Shown: positions 16,031 through 25,189 of the stretch, in pieces
How the letters are laid out: the number at the start of each line of letters is the position of its first letter
How positions within the stretch are numbered: position 1 is the first letter of the stretch
DNA from: Bacteroidales bacterium UBA5072
GTDB taxonomy: Bacteria; Bacteroidota; Bacteroidia; Bacteroidales; UBA10428
Length of the DNA stretch: 56,381 nucleotides
Assembly: GCA_002415855.1 (NCBI GenBank)
Contig: DIAS01000167.1
Coordinates: 1-56,381, forward strand
Direction of reading: 5' to 3'
Translations under genes and position numbers: made by a program
Notes under the pieces: model-generated
What the model was told of the DNA's origin: nothing
The model's database searches: none
Seen by the model: the letters and a program-made list of their open reading frames with translations, nothing else

Positions 16031-17068
16031 CTATTTTACCACTGGAAAATCATGAATATCCGCATCTGAGAAAGGCAGCCAGGATAGTCCGGCAGCATCT
16101 TTCTTCATCCAGTTGTACATGAATCCGTTGTTACCGTACTTTAATGTCCTGGCATCATAACCGAAAAGACGCAGGTAGGCTGTGACAAAACCCGAATTAT
16201 GTCCGGTGCCACAATAGATAACCACTGTCCTATCTGTCGGGATTGTAGCCATCTCCGCTGTAATTCCCAGTGTTGCATTGGGTTTATACCTTATTGCGCC
16301 GGGGATATGACCGTCGTCATATTTGTCCTTCCTTTCGTAATTGATCACATAATACTGCCGGGGATTGGCAAATACTTCATCTGCATCTACAAGAATATTT
16401 CCTGTACCTTCGGCAAACAGGCTGCTGAATCGTGCTGCTGATATCTCAGCCCCGTCTGATAGGCCCGTCTTCAGCAAAGGCATCCCTGTCGGGACTGCCT
16501 TTTCATGAGCGGTTCGCTCCAGGTTTTGTTCATATTTTCCGGAAACACCCTTTAACCAGCCTTCACCGGCATACTGCCGGTTCCAGGAACTCATTCCCCA
16601 ACGCATGGCATAGACATTCCCGTAACCCATGAGTCTGAGGAGAGAGGTGGCATAACTTGAAACCTGGCCGTCTTCACAAACCAGGATGATCTTGTCCAGT
16701 TCAAAAGGTTTAATCCCTTGCTCGAAATAATCCGGAAGATCTTCAAAACGTTTATTTACAGCTCCTTTTATATGACCCTGTGCATAAAGTTGCTTACTCC
16801 TCATATCAATGACAAGTATATTGCTGCCGAGGCTTTCATAAACCACGGATGCCTTAATAAGCGAGGGAAACTCCCTGCTGTTCACATAATCGCCATTTTC
16901 AACCAGGTCCTTGAGGAGCAGTTGCGTTTCCTTATCGATAGATACGGGAGCCACAACGGCAGAGGTATCAGCAACTTCGGCCTTTTCAGTTTTTTTCCCG
17001 GAACATGCCGGCAATAAGAAAGCTAAAATAAAAATTGCTGCTGCAGGAATTACCAGTACTTTTTTCAT
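16031..17068 (-). CDS. Lipoprotein with two cysteine-bearing rhodanese domains
   Basis: The 345-residue product carries a signal peptide with lipobox LPAC (Cys22) and two rhodanese domains. The first spans about residues 65-165 with the candidate active Cys131 in ILVCEDGQVSSY; the second spans about residues 205-320 with Cys286 in VVIYCGTGHNS. Tandem rhodanese proteins usually act as thiosulfate or mercaptopyruvate sulfurtransferases, with catalysis in the C-terminal domain. Here the enzyme is anchored in the envelope, which fits the convergent sulfur-uptake operon: it could supply or consume periplasmic sulfane sulfur. It lies 10 bases downstream of the YD-like lipoprotein gene on the same strand and may be co-transcribed with it. 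Confidence 0.85.
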   Translation of the reverse strand: MKKVLVIPAAAIFILAFLLPACSGKKTEKAEVADTSAVVAPVSIDKETQLLLKDLVENGDYVNSREFPSLIKASVVYESLGSNILVIDMRSKQLYAQGHIKGAVNKRFEDLPDYFEQGIKPFELDKIILVCEDGQVSSYATSLLRLMGYGNVYAMRWGMSSWNRQYAGEGWLKGVSGKYEQNLERTAHEKAVPTGMPLLKTGLSDGAEISAARFSSLFAEGTGNILVDADEVFANPRQYYVINYERKDKYDDGHIPGAIRYKPNATLGITAEMATIPTDRTVVIYCGTGHNSGFVTAYLRLFGYDARTLKYGNNGFMYNWMKKDAAGLSWLPFSDADIHDFPVVK

Positions 17069-17078
17069 ACAGGACCTA

Positions 17079-18161
17079 TTACATGGAGAAGCCCTTGGGC
17101 GTTACAGCCACGTTGTCCTTGTCGAAATAAAGGGTTTCAACCCGGTGACCCTGATCATCGTATTTATACTCGGTAACAGCAACGCCATCGCCGGGATTGT
17201 TGGTCACAATCCTGTTCTTGTCAAGATTAACGCTTTTCACCAGTGCTCCATGTTCATCATAAACATTCTGGGTAATGGGAATCATTTTGCCCCCCACCAG
17301 TTCATCATCCTGATCATATACTTCGGATTCAAGGACATAGCCGTTCTCATCCAGCTTGTTCAATCGTTTTGCCCATCCCCAGTAAAGGTTTGAAAGATGC
17401 CCTGCAGTGTTTTTCACTGTAAAACTGGTGACATCACCCTGTGGAGTGGTTTCGAAGGCAAAGTAGGATACTCCGATATCACCGCAATTCTCAGCGGTAC
17501 AATTGTATAAGCTGTCACCCTGGTAATTGGCCATTCTGGTAACATAACCCTGGTCATTGTATGTAAAACGCAATTCGTAGAAAGGACAGAACTCACTCAT
17601 GATGGTCTCCTCATTGGCGAGATTGTACCGGTTTTCCTTAATCATCCCGTCAGCAAGCTTGGCCCATACATAGGAATGGATCTTGTTCCTGTTCTCCACC
17701 GGCGTTCCAAGAGAATCATAGAATTTCAGGCCTGCACGTTGTCCGGCTGTATCCAGTGTATATTCATAAGTGTATACACCACCATCCACTTTAATTTGCT
17801 TATTATCCTTGTTAAAGAAGCGCTTTATCTGTTTACCTTCTGTGTATTCATAGGCTATTTTTGCTGCCTCACGCATGGACGAATAATCTAAAAGCACATC
17901 ATTCCTTACAAATTCAACAGAAACAAGCCGGCCAATGCTGTCATATGTTAGCTTATAACTGTTGATGTTCTTGGCTTCCTCTGCAGTAAGCGGATGCGAT
18001 CCTCTTTCCACATCATAACTGGTTTCGCTGAACAAAAGATTACGGTAATATTCAACACGTGCCAGACTTTTTGTCTCAGCCTGTTTTGGTTTACAGGAAA
18101 GAATTACGATTCCCGTCAGAACAACAGAAAAAATAATTAGGGGTACTTTGGTAAATTTCAT
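17079..18161 (-). CDS. Lipoprotein with YD/RHS-like repeats
   Basis: The 360-residue protein has a lipoprotein signal (lipobox VILSC) and a mature part made of short strand-turn-strand units such as LTYDSIGRLVSVEF, FTYNDQGYVTRM and YKYDDQGHRVETLYF. These resemble the YD repeats of RHS/wall-associated proteins, though they are too few to form a full RHS cocoon. It probably lies at the outer membrane; the function is unknown. The gene is divergent from the hybrid RND/ABC operon and shares a 165-base upstream region with it. Two WG-repeat lipoproteins at the far end of that operon have a broadly similar repetitive design. Confidence 0.75.
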   Translation of the reverse strand: MKFTKVPLIIFSVVLTGIVILSCKPKQAETKSLARVEYYRNLLFSETSYDVERGSHPLTAEEAKNINSYKLTYDSIGRLVSVEFVRNDVLLDYSSMREAAKIAYEYTEGKQIKRFFNKDNKQIKVDGGVYTYEYTLDTAGQRAGLKFYDSLGTPVENRNKIHSYVWAKLADGMIKENRYNLANEETIMSEFCPFYELRFTYNDQGYVTRMANYQGDSLYNCTAENCGDIGVSYFAFETTPQGDVTSFTVKNTAGHLSNLYWGWAKRLNKLDENGYVLESEVYDQDDELVGGKMIPITQNVYDEHGALVKSVNLDKNRIVTNNPGDGVAVTEYKYDDQGHRVETLYFDKDNVAVTPKGFSM

Positions 18162-18223
18162 AATTTATTGAATTAATGTTAAAAGGTCAAAAATATCTCA
18201 AAATGTAATTGTCTGGTATTAAA

Positions 18224-18254
18224 ACAAATTGTTTAACAAATTATTTAACAATTG
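18224..18254. promoter_or_regulatory. 12-bp tandem repeat, possible operator in a divergent promoter region
   Basis: ACAAATTGTTTA is followed directly by ACAAATTATTTA and by the first bases of a third unit (ACAATTG). The outer AATTGTT and AACAATT also form an inverted repeat. A TTG at 18252-18254 and a TAATTTTT at 18277-18284 are spaced roughly like the Bacteroidota -33/-7 elements upstream of the ABC ATPase gene. The position between two divergent genes suggests a regulator site, but simple A+T-rich repetition could produce the same pattern. Confidence 0.3.
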
Positions 18255-18326
18255 AAACAGCGGAATGTTCTGATTGTAATTTTTTCATACCTTCATGCGT
18301 CTTAATCATACAAAGAGATTCATGGT

Positions 18327-19211
18327 GTGAAAATTGAGATCCGGGGTTTAAGTAAAATCTATCCAAACGGTAAACATGCCTTATCTGATATAAATCTGGA
18401 TATAGAAAATGGCATGTTTGGATTGCTTGGGCCGAATGGTGCCGGAAAGTCCAGCCTGATAAGAATACTGGTAACACTTATTCCTCCGACAACCGGACAG
18501 GTATCAGTAAATGGCTTTGACCTGATGAAGGACAGGGGTGAGATCCGCAAAATGCTGGGATATCTGCCACAGGATTTTCGTTTCTTCAGCAAGCTGAAAA
18601 CCTGGGAATTCCTGGACTATGCTGCCGGTCTTGCAGGCATTAAGTCAAAGGCAGTCCGCCATAAGAAGATTGATGAATGGTTAGAGAAGGTTGGACTTTT
18701 TGATGCACGTGATCGTCAGGCAAACAATCTCTCGGGCGGCATGAAACGTAGGCTTGGCATTGCCCAGGCATTGATAGGCAGTCCAAATATCATCATAGTC
18801 GATGAACCTACAACGGGACTTGATCCTGAAGAAAGGATCAGGTTCAGGAATATCCTTTCTGAACTAAGTCAGCAGGATATTATAATCCTGCTGTCGACCC
18901 ACATCGTGGGGGATATTTCAAGCGTATGTCGTGAGCTTGCCCTGTTAAACGAAGGCAAGGTACAGTTCAATGGGCCACCCGAAACACTTGTTGAAAAGGC
19001 CAGGGGACATGTATGGCAGGTTCAGACTGCAGGAGTCGAATATGATATGCTGAAGGAGAATTTTGCCGTAACTTCAACAATCCCATCCGAGGATGGCTGG
19101 GAAATACAACTGGTCGGCGAAAAGCTTGACCTTAATTCAGCGACTGAGATTGAGCCTAACCTGGAACATGCCTACGTTTATTTTATGGAATCATTGACCG
19201 GAATATCATAA
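18327..19211 (+). CDS. ABC transporter ATP-binding protein (first gene of hybrid operon)
   Basis: The 294-residue protein is a complete ABC ATPase: first strand IEIRGLSKIY, Walker A GPNGAGKS, Q-loop YLPQDF, signature LSGGMKRR, Walker B IIIVDEPTTGLD and switch His in STHI. A C-terminal extension of about 75 residues ends NLEHAYVYFMESL. The ATPase and its extension are close relatives of the ABC part of the RND-ABC fusion five genes downstream, so the two arose by duplication. The start is GTG at 18327; an ATG three bases earlier runs straight into a stop. It should energise the ABC-2 permease encoded 10 bases downstream. Confidence 0.93.
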   Translation: MKIEIRGLSKIYPNGKHALSDINLDIENGMFGLLGPNGAGKSSLIRILVTLIPPTTGQVSVNGFDLMKDRGEIRKMLGYLPQDFRFFSKLKTWEFLDYAAGLAGIKSKAVRHKKIDEWLEKVGLFDARDRQANNLSGGMKRRLGIAQALIGSPNIIIVDEPTTGLDPEERIRFRNILSELSQQDIIILLSTHIVGDISSVCRELALLNEGKVQFNGPPETLVEKARGHVWQVQTAGVEYDMLKENFAVTSTIPSEDGWEIQLVGEKLDLNSATEIEPNLEHAYVYFMESLTGIS

Positions 19212-19221
19212 ATTCTATTTT

Positions 19222-22200
19222 ATGTCGTTACACCTTATTCGCATCATTGCTGCATATGAAATGCGAACTTTGCTGCGAAGCTGGTTCTTCCGGATCTTTG
19301 CCGGCGGTGCAATACTGGGACTGGGCATATTTAATATTGCCTTGAATGTAGAGGCAAGCGGTGCCCCATGGATGTACAAGGCCATTGCTGCTTCCATTCC
19401 TTATGCCAATCTGATTATCCTGAATCTGGGACAAGCTATTGTAGCTGTTTTTCTCGCGTCTGAGTTTCTGAAACAGGACAGGAAAAACGATACGGTGGAA
19501 GTCATTTATGCCCGGTCAATGTCGAACGGAATATATATCCTGGGTAAAGCGCTGGGGATTCTGGGTGTATTCCTTGTCCTGAATGTGATCATTCTTTTAC
19601 TGGGCATTGGTTTTTCATTTATCAGCAATACGGGCTCACAACGGATTTTTGCATACTTAGCTTACCCGTTGCTGATTAGCCTGCCCACGCTTGTCTATAT
19701 CCTGGGTTTGTCCTTCTTTGTTATGACGCTTACCAAAAATCAGGCGATCACTTTCATTATCCTGACAGGTTATATTGCGCTTACCATCTTTTACCTCAAC
19801 AAAAAGGCATTTCACATTTTTGACTACATAGCGTACCAGGTTCCCATGATGTACTCGTCAATCAGCGGATTTGCCAGGCTTGATGAAATTTTGTTGCACA
19901 GGATGATCTACCTGCTCTGGGGCATAGGTTTTATCCTGCTTACCGTTTATAAGTTACATAGACTTCCGCAAACTCAACGTTTTTCAACACTGCCGCTATA
20001 CCTGGGTCTTGTTTTCTTATTTGCAGGTGGAGGGCTGGTTTACCGGTATCTCGACACGAAACATGCAGCCAAAGAATTCAGAAAGCATGCCGTTGCATTG
20101 AACAACCGATATTACAGGCACGCAAAGCCGACTGTCAGTTCCTGCACCCTGGAACTTGTTCATAATCGTGACAAAATTGAAGTAGTATCTTTGCTGACGC
20201 TTCATAACCGGAATGACCTGGCTATAGATACACTTATTTTCAGCCTGAATCCCGGGCTTATCGTTCACTCGGTTTCAAAAAACCATTTACCTTTGCGGTT
20301 TGAACGACAACTGCATCTGCTTTCTATCTTCCCTGATGAACCTTTTAAACCCGGTGACAGTTGCGAAATCACCCTAAAATATTCCGGGAAAGTTGATGAG
20401 AATATTTGCTTCCTCGATACCCCTCCCGATGATTACACAGAAATTGTCAATTTCGAAGTATTCACCCTGCGGAAACGCTTTGCTTTCCTGCAAAAGGATT
20501 TTGTCTGCCTGACCGGAGAAACCATCTGGTATCCGGTTGCCGGTACAACTTACGCGACAGATGCCCCTTTGTTGAATGAACCTGATTTCGTCAGGTTTAC
20601 CCTTTCTGTAACCACAAGTCCCGAACTTACCGCAATTTCACAGGGAAGCAGTACCTCAAAAGGACCGGGGATATTTGACTTTCATCCTGAATATGCCTTA
20701 CCCAGGATCAGCCTGCTCATTGGACAATACAACCAGTACAAGGTTCAGGTTGACTCAGTGGAGTACAGCATTTTTGCAATTCACGGACATGAGTACTTCA
20801 AGCCCTTCTTTGATCAGGCAACGGATACCGTTCCGGTATTGATCCGTGACCTGAAGAAAGAGTACGAGGTAAAAACAGGTTTGAAATACCCGTTTAAACG
20901 GTTTATGCTGGCGGAGGTGCCGGTTCATTTTGCACTTGACAAGCATTTGTATTCCTATACAAGTGATGCCGTGCAGCCCGAAATGATTCTGTGCCCTGAA
21001 AAAGGTGTTTTGCTTGATAATGCTGATTTCAGGAACCGCAATTACCGCATTGAAAGAGAAATGAAAAACAACAACGAGGAAGCGCTACCGGAAGAAATCC
21101 AATCCAGGATGTTCAAGCAGTTCCTGCAGACTAACTTTTTGTCACAACGGGGGCAGGGCTTTGACTATGGCGATGTCATTAACTGGGAAACCTTTTCTGT
21201 TTTTCCTGAGTACCTCGGATTTAGTACACAGCTCCAATCGGATCAATGGCCTGTTCTGGAAATGGCCTTTGAGGTTTACATGGGTGAAAGGAACGAGCAT
21301 GCCATTTCGGTGAATTGGTATGAAGGTCTCAGCATCAACGAAAAAATAAACCTGGAACTGAGCAAGGTTTCACTGGAAGAACTGTTACGGAAAGGCATTG
21401 AATCTGACAGAAATGAAGACCGTCCGGTAACCATCAGGGATGTTGCTCAGTCCAAAGGACTTCAGTTGTTCAATGTGCTTAGGGCAAGGCTTGGCGAACA
21501 GGAGGTCGATTCACTGGTCAGCAGATTGATTGCAGATTATCCTCATACCCGTATACCTTTTGATGAATTTAATGGCAGGTTCAGGGATCATTTAAATACT
21601 GATCTGAGACAGGAGATTCATAATTGGTATGTACAAAACAGCCTGCCGGGATACCTTATCCGGAACATCAATTCCTACAAGGTGGTTGATGGTGAGGTTA
21701 CCCGGTACCAGATTCGGTTTGGCCTCTCCAATCCGGAAAGCACAGATGGTATCGTAACACTTAATGTGGAATTGAATGATCCTAACCGGAATACCAATAA
21801 TAATTTCTTCCAGGATAACCTCAATGTGGATTTTTCCAGAAAGATTTTTCTTCCTGCACATTCATCCAGGGATGTAGGCTTCGTTTTTAATACCGAACCT
21901 GCACGTATGTCACTGATGACCCATATCTCCAGAAACCTTCCCGGAAATCTTATCTACAGCTTTTCCGGATTCACTGAAACACGTAATGTACCCCTGCTGG
22001 ATGATGTCATTGAAATTCCCTTTTTCGACCAGGAAGCCGGGAAGAACGAGACTGTTGTGGACAATGAAGACAAAGGATTTACCTATCAGCAGGCTGTAAA
22101 CCAAGCCTATTTGAAATCGCTGGTAAAAAAGAATAAGACCGACCGTTATAAATACTCGGAGATCTGGGCATGGAATCCGCCCAGGGAATGGAGAGAAGTT

Positions 22201-22563
22201 CTGCGTGCAGAATTCTACGGCAACTTTATTCACTCAGCCCACTATACCAGAGGGGGTACCGGGGAACGAACAGCAAGCTGGAAGGCAGTTCTGCCGGAAA
22301 AAGCCATGTATGATGTATACTTCTATATGGATAAGGTAAATGTCGGCTGGCGTCGTACCAATAAATCGCCCGATTACAATTTTCTCATTTACCATGACAA
22401 CGGTGTGGAAAAAATAAACCGGAGCAGCGAAGAAGCCGAGAACGGATGGAACTATCTGGGTACATTCTCTTTCTCGTCCGATACAGCCAGAGTGGATTTA
22501 TCCAATAAAACCATCGGGGATATGGTGTTTGCCGACGCCATGAAATGGGTGCTGAATGAGTGA
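19222..22563 (+). CDS. ABC-2 permease fused to M1-like ectodomain and golvesin-like domain
   Basis: This 1113-residue protein has three parts. Residues 1-280 contain about seven membrane helices of an ABC-2 type permease. Residues 300-980 resemble the M1 aminopeptidase-like ectodomain fused to such permeases in Bacteroidota, but I find no HExxH zinc motif where the active site should be, so it is probably a pseudo-enzyme. The last 130 residues or so (ASWKAVLPEKAMYDVYFYM to GDMVFADAMKW) match the beta-sandwich of golvesin/xanthan-lyase C-terminal domains, which bind polysaccharide or protein. The large periplasmic part could contact the membrane-fusion protein or substrate. It is the permease partner of the preceding ATPase. 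Confidence 0.85.
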   Translation: MSLHLIRIIAAYEMRTLLRSWFFRIFAGGAILGLGIFNIALNVEASGAPWMYKAIAASIPYANLIILNLGQAIVAVFLASEFLKQDRKNDTVEVIYARSMSNGIYILGKALGILGVFLVLNVIILLLGIGFSFISNTGSQRIFAYLAYPLLISLPTLVYILGLSFFVMTLTKNQAITFIILTGYIALTIFYLNKKAFHIFDYIAYQVPMMYSSISGFARLDEILLHRMIYLLWGIGFILLTVYKLHRLPQTQRFSTLPLYLGLVFLFAGGGLVYRYLDTKHAAKEFRKHAVALNNRYYRHAKPTVSSCTLELVHNRDKIEVVSLLTLHNRNDLAIDTLIFSLNPGLIVHSVSKNHLPLRFERQLHLLSIFPDEPFKPGDSCEITLKYSGKVDENICFLDTPPDDYTEIVNFEVFTLRKRFAFLQKDFVCLTGETIWYPVAGTTYATDAPLLNEPDFVRFTLSVTTSPELTAISQGSSTSKGPGIFDFHPEYALPRISLLIGQYNQYKVQVDSVEYSIFAIHGHEYFKPFFDQATDTVPVLIRDLKKEYEVKTGLKYPFKRFMLAEVPVHFALDKHLYSYTSDAVQPEMILCPEKGVLLDNADFRNRNYRIEREMKNNNEEALPEEIQSRMFKQFLQTNFLSQRGQGFDYGDVINWETFSVFPEYLGFSTQLQSDQWPVLEMAFEVYMGERNEHAISVNWYEGLSINEKINLELSKVSLEELLRKGIESDRNEDRPVTIRDVAQSKGLQLFNVLRARLGEQEVDSLVSRLIADYPHTRIPFDEFNGRFRDHLNTDLRQEIHNWYVQNSLPGYLIRNINSYKVVDGEVTRYQIRFGLSNPESTDGIVTLNVELNDPNRNTNNNFFQDNLNVDFSRKIFLPAHSSRDVGFVFNTEPARMSLMTHISRNLPGNLIYSFSGFTETRNVPLLDDVIEIPFFDQEAGKNETVVDNEDKGFTYQQAVNQAYLKSLVKKNKTDRYKYSEIWAWNPPREWREVLRAEFYGNFIHSAHYTRGGTGERTASWKAVLPEKAMYDVYFYMDKVNVGWRRTNKSPDYNFLIYHDNGVEKINRSSEEAENGWNYLGTFSFSSDTARVDLSNKTIGDMVFADAMKWVLNE

Positions 22564-22590
22564 CATTTGTCAACAATTATCATAAATTAT

Positions 22591-24102
22591 ATGGATAGCA
22601 TGAATACCGGAATTAATCGATCAATCAGCGTGCTGCAAATTATTATGCTGTTATCATTGACCACAGGTTTTGCACACGCTCAAAAAATTATGACCCTCGA
22701 AGAGGCAATGGATATTGCCATAAAGAACAGTCCCGAGATCCTTAAGTCGGAGCTTAACATGACTATCAGCAAGGAAAACCTGAATGCAAGGGAAGCGACA
22801 ACCAAATCACGTTTTGAATTTCAGATAAATCCTTTCTTCTATTCTCATAGCAGGTCCTTTGACAGTAACTATTCAAACTGGATTACCGGTGAAGAGATCA
22901 GCTCTTCCGGGGATTTTATTGTTTCTCAGCCGATTAAGTTCAGTGACGGCCGGATAACCCTGAGGAACACCTTTAATTACCATGACAACTCCAGTGAGTA
23001 TTCCGGTATTACAAATGAATCGAAGGGCTTTAGTAATTTTACATTCCTAAGCTATTCTCAGCCAATTTTTACTTACAACAAACTAAAGATGGAACTGAAT
23101 CAGCTGAGGTTAGCGCTTGAGAATGCCACATTGAGTTATGCCTTGCAACGTCTCTATCTGGAAAGAGCGGTAAATCAGTATTTTTACACGGTATACCAGC
23201 GTAAGATGGCTTTAGCTGTAGCACAGGATGAGCTAAAAAACCAGGAAACAGGCTATGATATAATCAAAAGCAAGGTTGAAGGTGGTTTATCAGCCAGGGA
23301 AGAATTGTTGCAGGCCGAGCTTAATCTTTCCACCAGCAAATCGAATTTGCAGAATGCCCAGGTAAACCTCGACAACGCCAAGGATGATTTCAGGCAATAT
23401 ATAGGGATGTCTTTAAGTGAAGAATTCGAGATAGAGTCCAATGTTGAATTTGCAGAAGTACCTGTTGATCTTGACAAGGCTATTCAAAACGGACTGGATA
23501 CCCGCATGGAATTGAGACAGCGCGAGATTGATATCAAAAACAGCCAGGATCAGCTTACGGTGGCCAAAACCACGAATGAATTTGCCGGGAATATTGACCT
23601 TCAGATTGGCATCAAAGGTGAAGATCCTGACCTGGCCAATCTTTATGACAAACCCACCCGTTCTCCCCAGGTAGGGATTCAGTTCAGTATTCCCATCTGG
23701 GATTGGGGAGAAAGGAAATCAAGAATCAAGGCAGCCGAAGCGGCAATCCGGATTGAGGAAATCAACCTCGAGGCAGAAAAGACCACGGTGGAACTCGATA
23801 TTCGACAGACCTTCCGAAGCCTCCAAAACCTGAGCATGCAGATTGAAATAGCACGGCAGAGTGAGAAAAATGCTCAGCTCACCTATGAAATCAACCTGGA
23901 GCGATACAGAAACGGTGACCTGACAAGCATGGATCTTGGACGTTACCAGAACCAGCTTTCAGGAAAGAAGATGGACCTGGCCAATAGTCTGATCAGTTAT
24001 AAGTTGGAACTGCTGAATTTAAAGATACAGTCACTTTGGGATTTTGAGAATAATACAAGCTTTGTCCCGATGGACCTGCAGGATAATCTGAATGAAGAGT
24101 AA
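22591..24102 (+). CDS. TolC-family outer membrane efflux protein
   Basis: From the ATG at 22591 the product has 503 residues with a signal peptide ending AHAQ and the two-fold repeat of long coiled-coil helices and short strands typical of TolC/OprM channels. Recognisable pieces are LTLEEAMDIAIKNSP-like N-terminal sequence (MTLEEAMDIAIKNSPEI) and VGIQFSIPIWDWGERKSRI in the second repeat. It forms a trimeric outer-membrane duct for the exporters of this operon. An upstream TTG would add eight residues and is less likely. The gap from the previous gene is 27 bases. A single outer-membrane factor is available for both the ABC and the RND pumps here. Confidence 0.92.
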   Translation: MDSMNTGINRSISVLQIIMLLSLTTGFAHAQKIMTLEEAMDIAIKNSPEILKSELNMTISKENLNAREATTKSRFEFQINPFFYSHSRSFDSNYSNWITGEEISSSGDFIVSQPIKFSDGRITLRNTFNYHDNSSEYSGITNESKGFSNFTFLSYSQPIFTYNKLKMELNQLRLALENATLSYALQRLYLERAVNQYFYTVYQRKMALAVAQDELKNQETGYDIIKSKVEGGLSAREELLQAELNLSTSKSNLQNAQVNLDNAKDDFRQYIGMSLSEEFEIESNVEFAEVPVDLDKAIQNGLDTRMELRQREIDIKNSQDQLTVAKTTNEFAGNIDLQIGIKGEDPDLANLYDKPTRSPQVGIQFSIPIWDWGERKSRIKAAEAAIRIEEINLEAEKTTVELDIRQTFRSLQNLSMQIEIARQSEKNAQLTYEINLERYRNGDLTSMDLGRYQNQLSGKKMDLANSLISYKLELLNLKIQSLWDFENNTSFVPMDLQDNLNEE

Positions 24103-24127
24103 ATAAAAAAATCTGAATACATACACC

Positions 24128-25177
24128 ATGAAAAAAACCGTTGTTTTCCTGTTTATCACCCTGACCTTTGCCTCCTGCAACCGCCAGTCTGAGGATCTCA
24201 GCAAAGACATTACCATTCCGGTCACTACCAGGCAGATCAAACCGGGTACCATTGAAAAATTCCTGGATATTACAGGAGAGGTTCAACCGGTTAAGGAAGT
24301 TCAGTTGAGGGCCCAGGTTTCAGGCAATTACGTGCTGAAGACCAATCCTGCGACCGGTAGATCCTTTGCGCTGGGTGACAGGGTAGGTGAAGGAACAGAA
24401 ATTATCGCACTGGAAGACCGGGAATTTGAAAATAATATCAAGCTGAATTCCCTGAAATTAAACCTCGAAATAACCAAACAGGTTTATGATAAGCAACAGT
24501 CATTGTATGATAAGGGTGGTGTTACACTCAGCGAACTGAAGAATGCGGAGATCAATTACATAAACGCCAACTACAGCTATGATGATGCATTGATTAACTT
24601 ACAGAAAATGCGCGTTACCGCCCCCTTTGGCGGCGTTATCATCGATCTGCCTTATTTTACGCCCGGGGTGAGAGTTGATGCCAATGCGCTGCTTGTGAAG
24701 ATAATGGATTACAGTAGGTTACTAATGGAAGTCAACCTTCCTGAAAAAACCATGGCGGAGACAAAAGCAGGTCAGTCGGTCAGGATTACAAACTATACCC
24801 TGCCGAATGATACCCTGTGGGGTACAGTAACACAGCTGTCCCCTGCTATTGATGCCGATACCCGTTCTTACAAAGGACTTATTCTGGTGAATAATCCAAA
24901 ATTGCAGCTTCGTCCGGGGATGTATGTCAAGGGTGAGATCATTGTGGCATCAGCCAATAATACCATTGTTGTGCCCCGGGATATCATTATCTCCAAGCAG
25001 CGGGGCAACAGTATTTTTGTGGTGGAAAAGGGAATCGCCTACGAACGGATTGTTGAATTCGGATTGGAAAATCCGAAAGAGGTTCAGATACTTTCCGGGT
25101 TAAAGATGAATGAGCAGATAGTGGTGAAGGGATTTGAAACCCTTCGTGACCGGTCAAAAGTGAAGGAAATGAAATAG
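24128..25177 (+). CDS. RND-type periplasmic membrane-fusion lipoprotein
   Basis: The 349-residue protein has a lipobox (FASCNRQ), a barrel-sandwich lipoyl-like domain split around a short helical hairpin (first half near VQLRAQVSGNYV, second half near MRVTAPFGGVI), a beta-barrel region (residues about 190-270) and a membrane-proximal C-terminal domain. This is the HlyD/AcrA adaptor architecture. It bridges the inner-membrane pump and the TolC-like channel. The gene is 25 bases after the TolC gene and 12 bases before the RND permease gene. As the only adaptor in the operon it may serve two RND pumps and perhaps the ABC permeases. Confidence 0.92.
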   Translation: MKKTVVFLFITLTFASCNRQSEDLSKDITIPVTTRQIKPGTIEKFLDITGEVQPVKEVQLRAQVSGNYVLKTNPATGRSFALGDRVGEGTEIIALEDREFENNIKLNSLKLNLEITKQVYDKQQSLYDKGGVTLSELKNAEINYINANYSYDDALINLQKMRVTAPFGGVIIDLPYFTPGVRVDANALLVKIMDYSRLLMEVNLPEKTMAETKAGQSVRITNYTLPNDTLWGTVTQLSPAIDADTRSYKGLILVNNPKLQLRPGMYVKGEIIVASANNTIVVPRDIIISKQRGNSIFVVEKGIAYERIVEFGLENPKEVQILSGLKMNEQIVVKGFETLRDRSKVKEMK

Positions 25178-25189
25178 TATCCATTCTGC

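Noticed and set aside
19222..22563. Active M1 aminopeptidase
   Set aside because: No HExxH motif with the downstream Glu is visible in the ectodomain.
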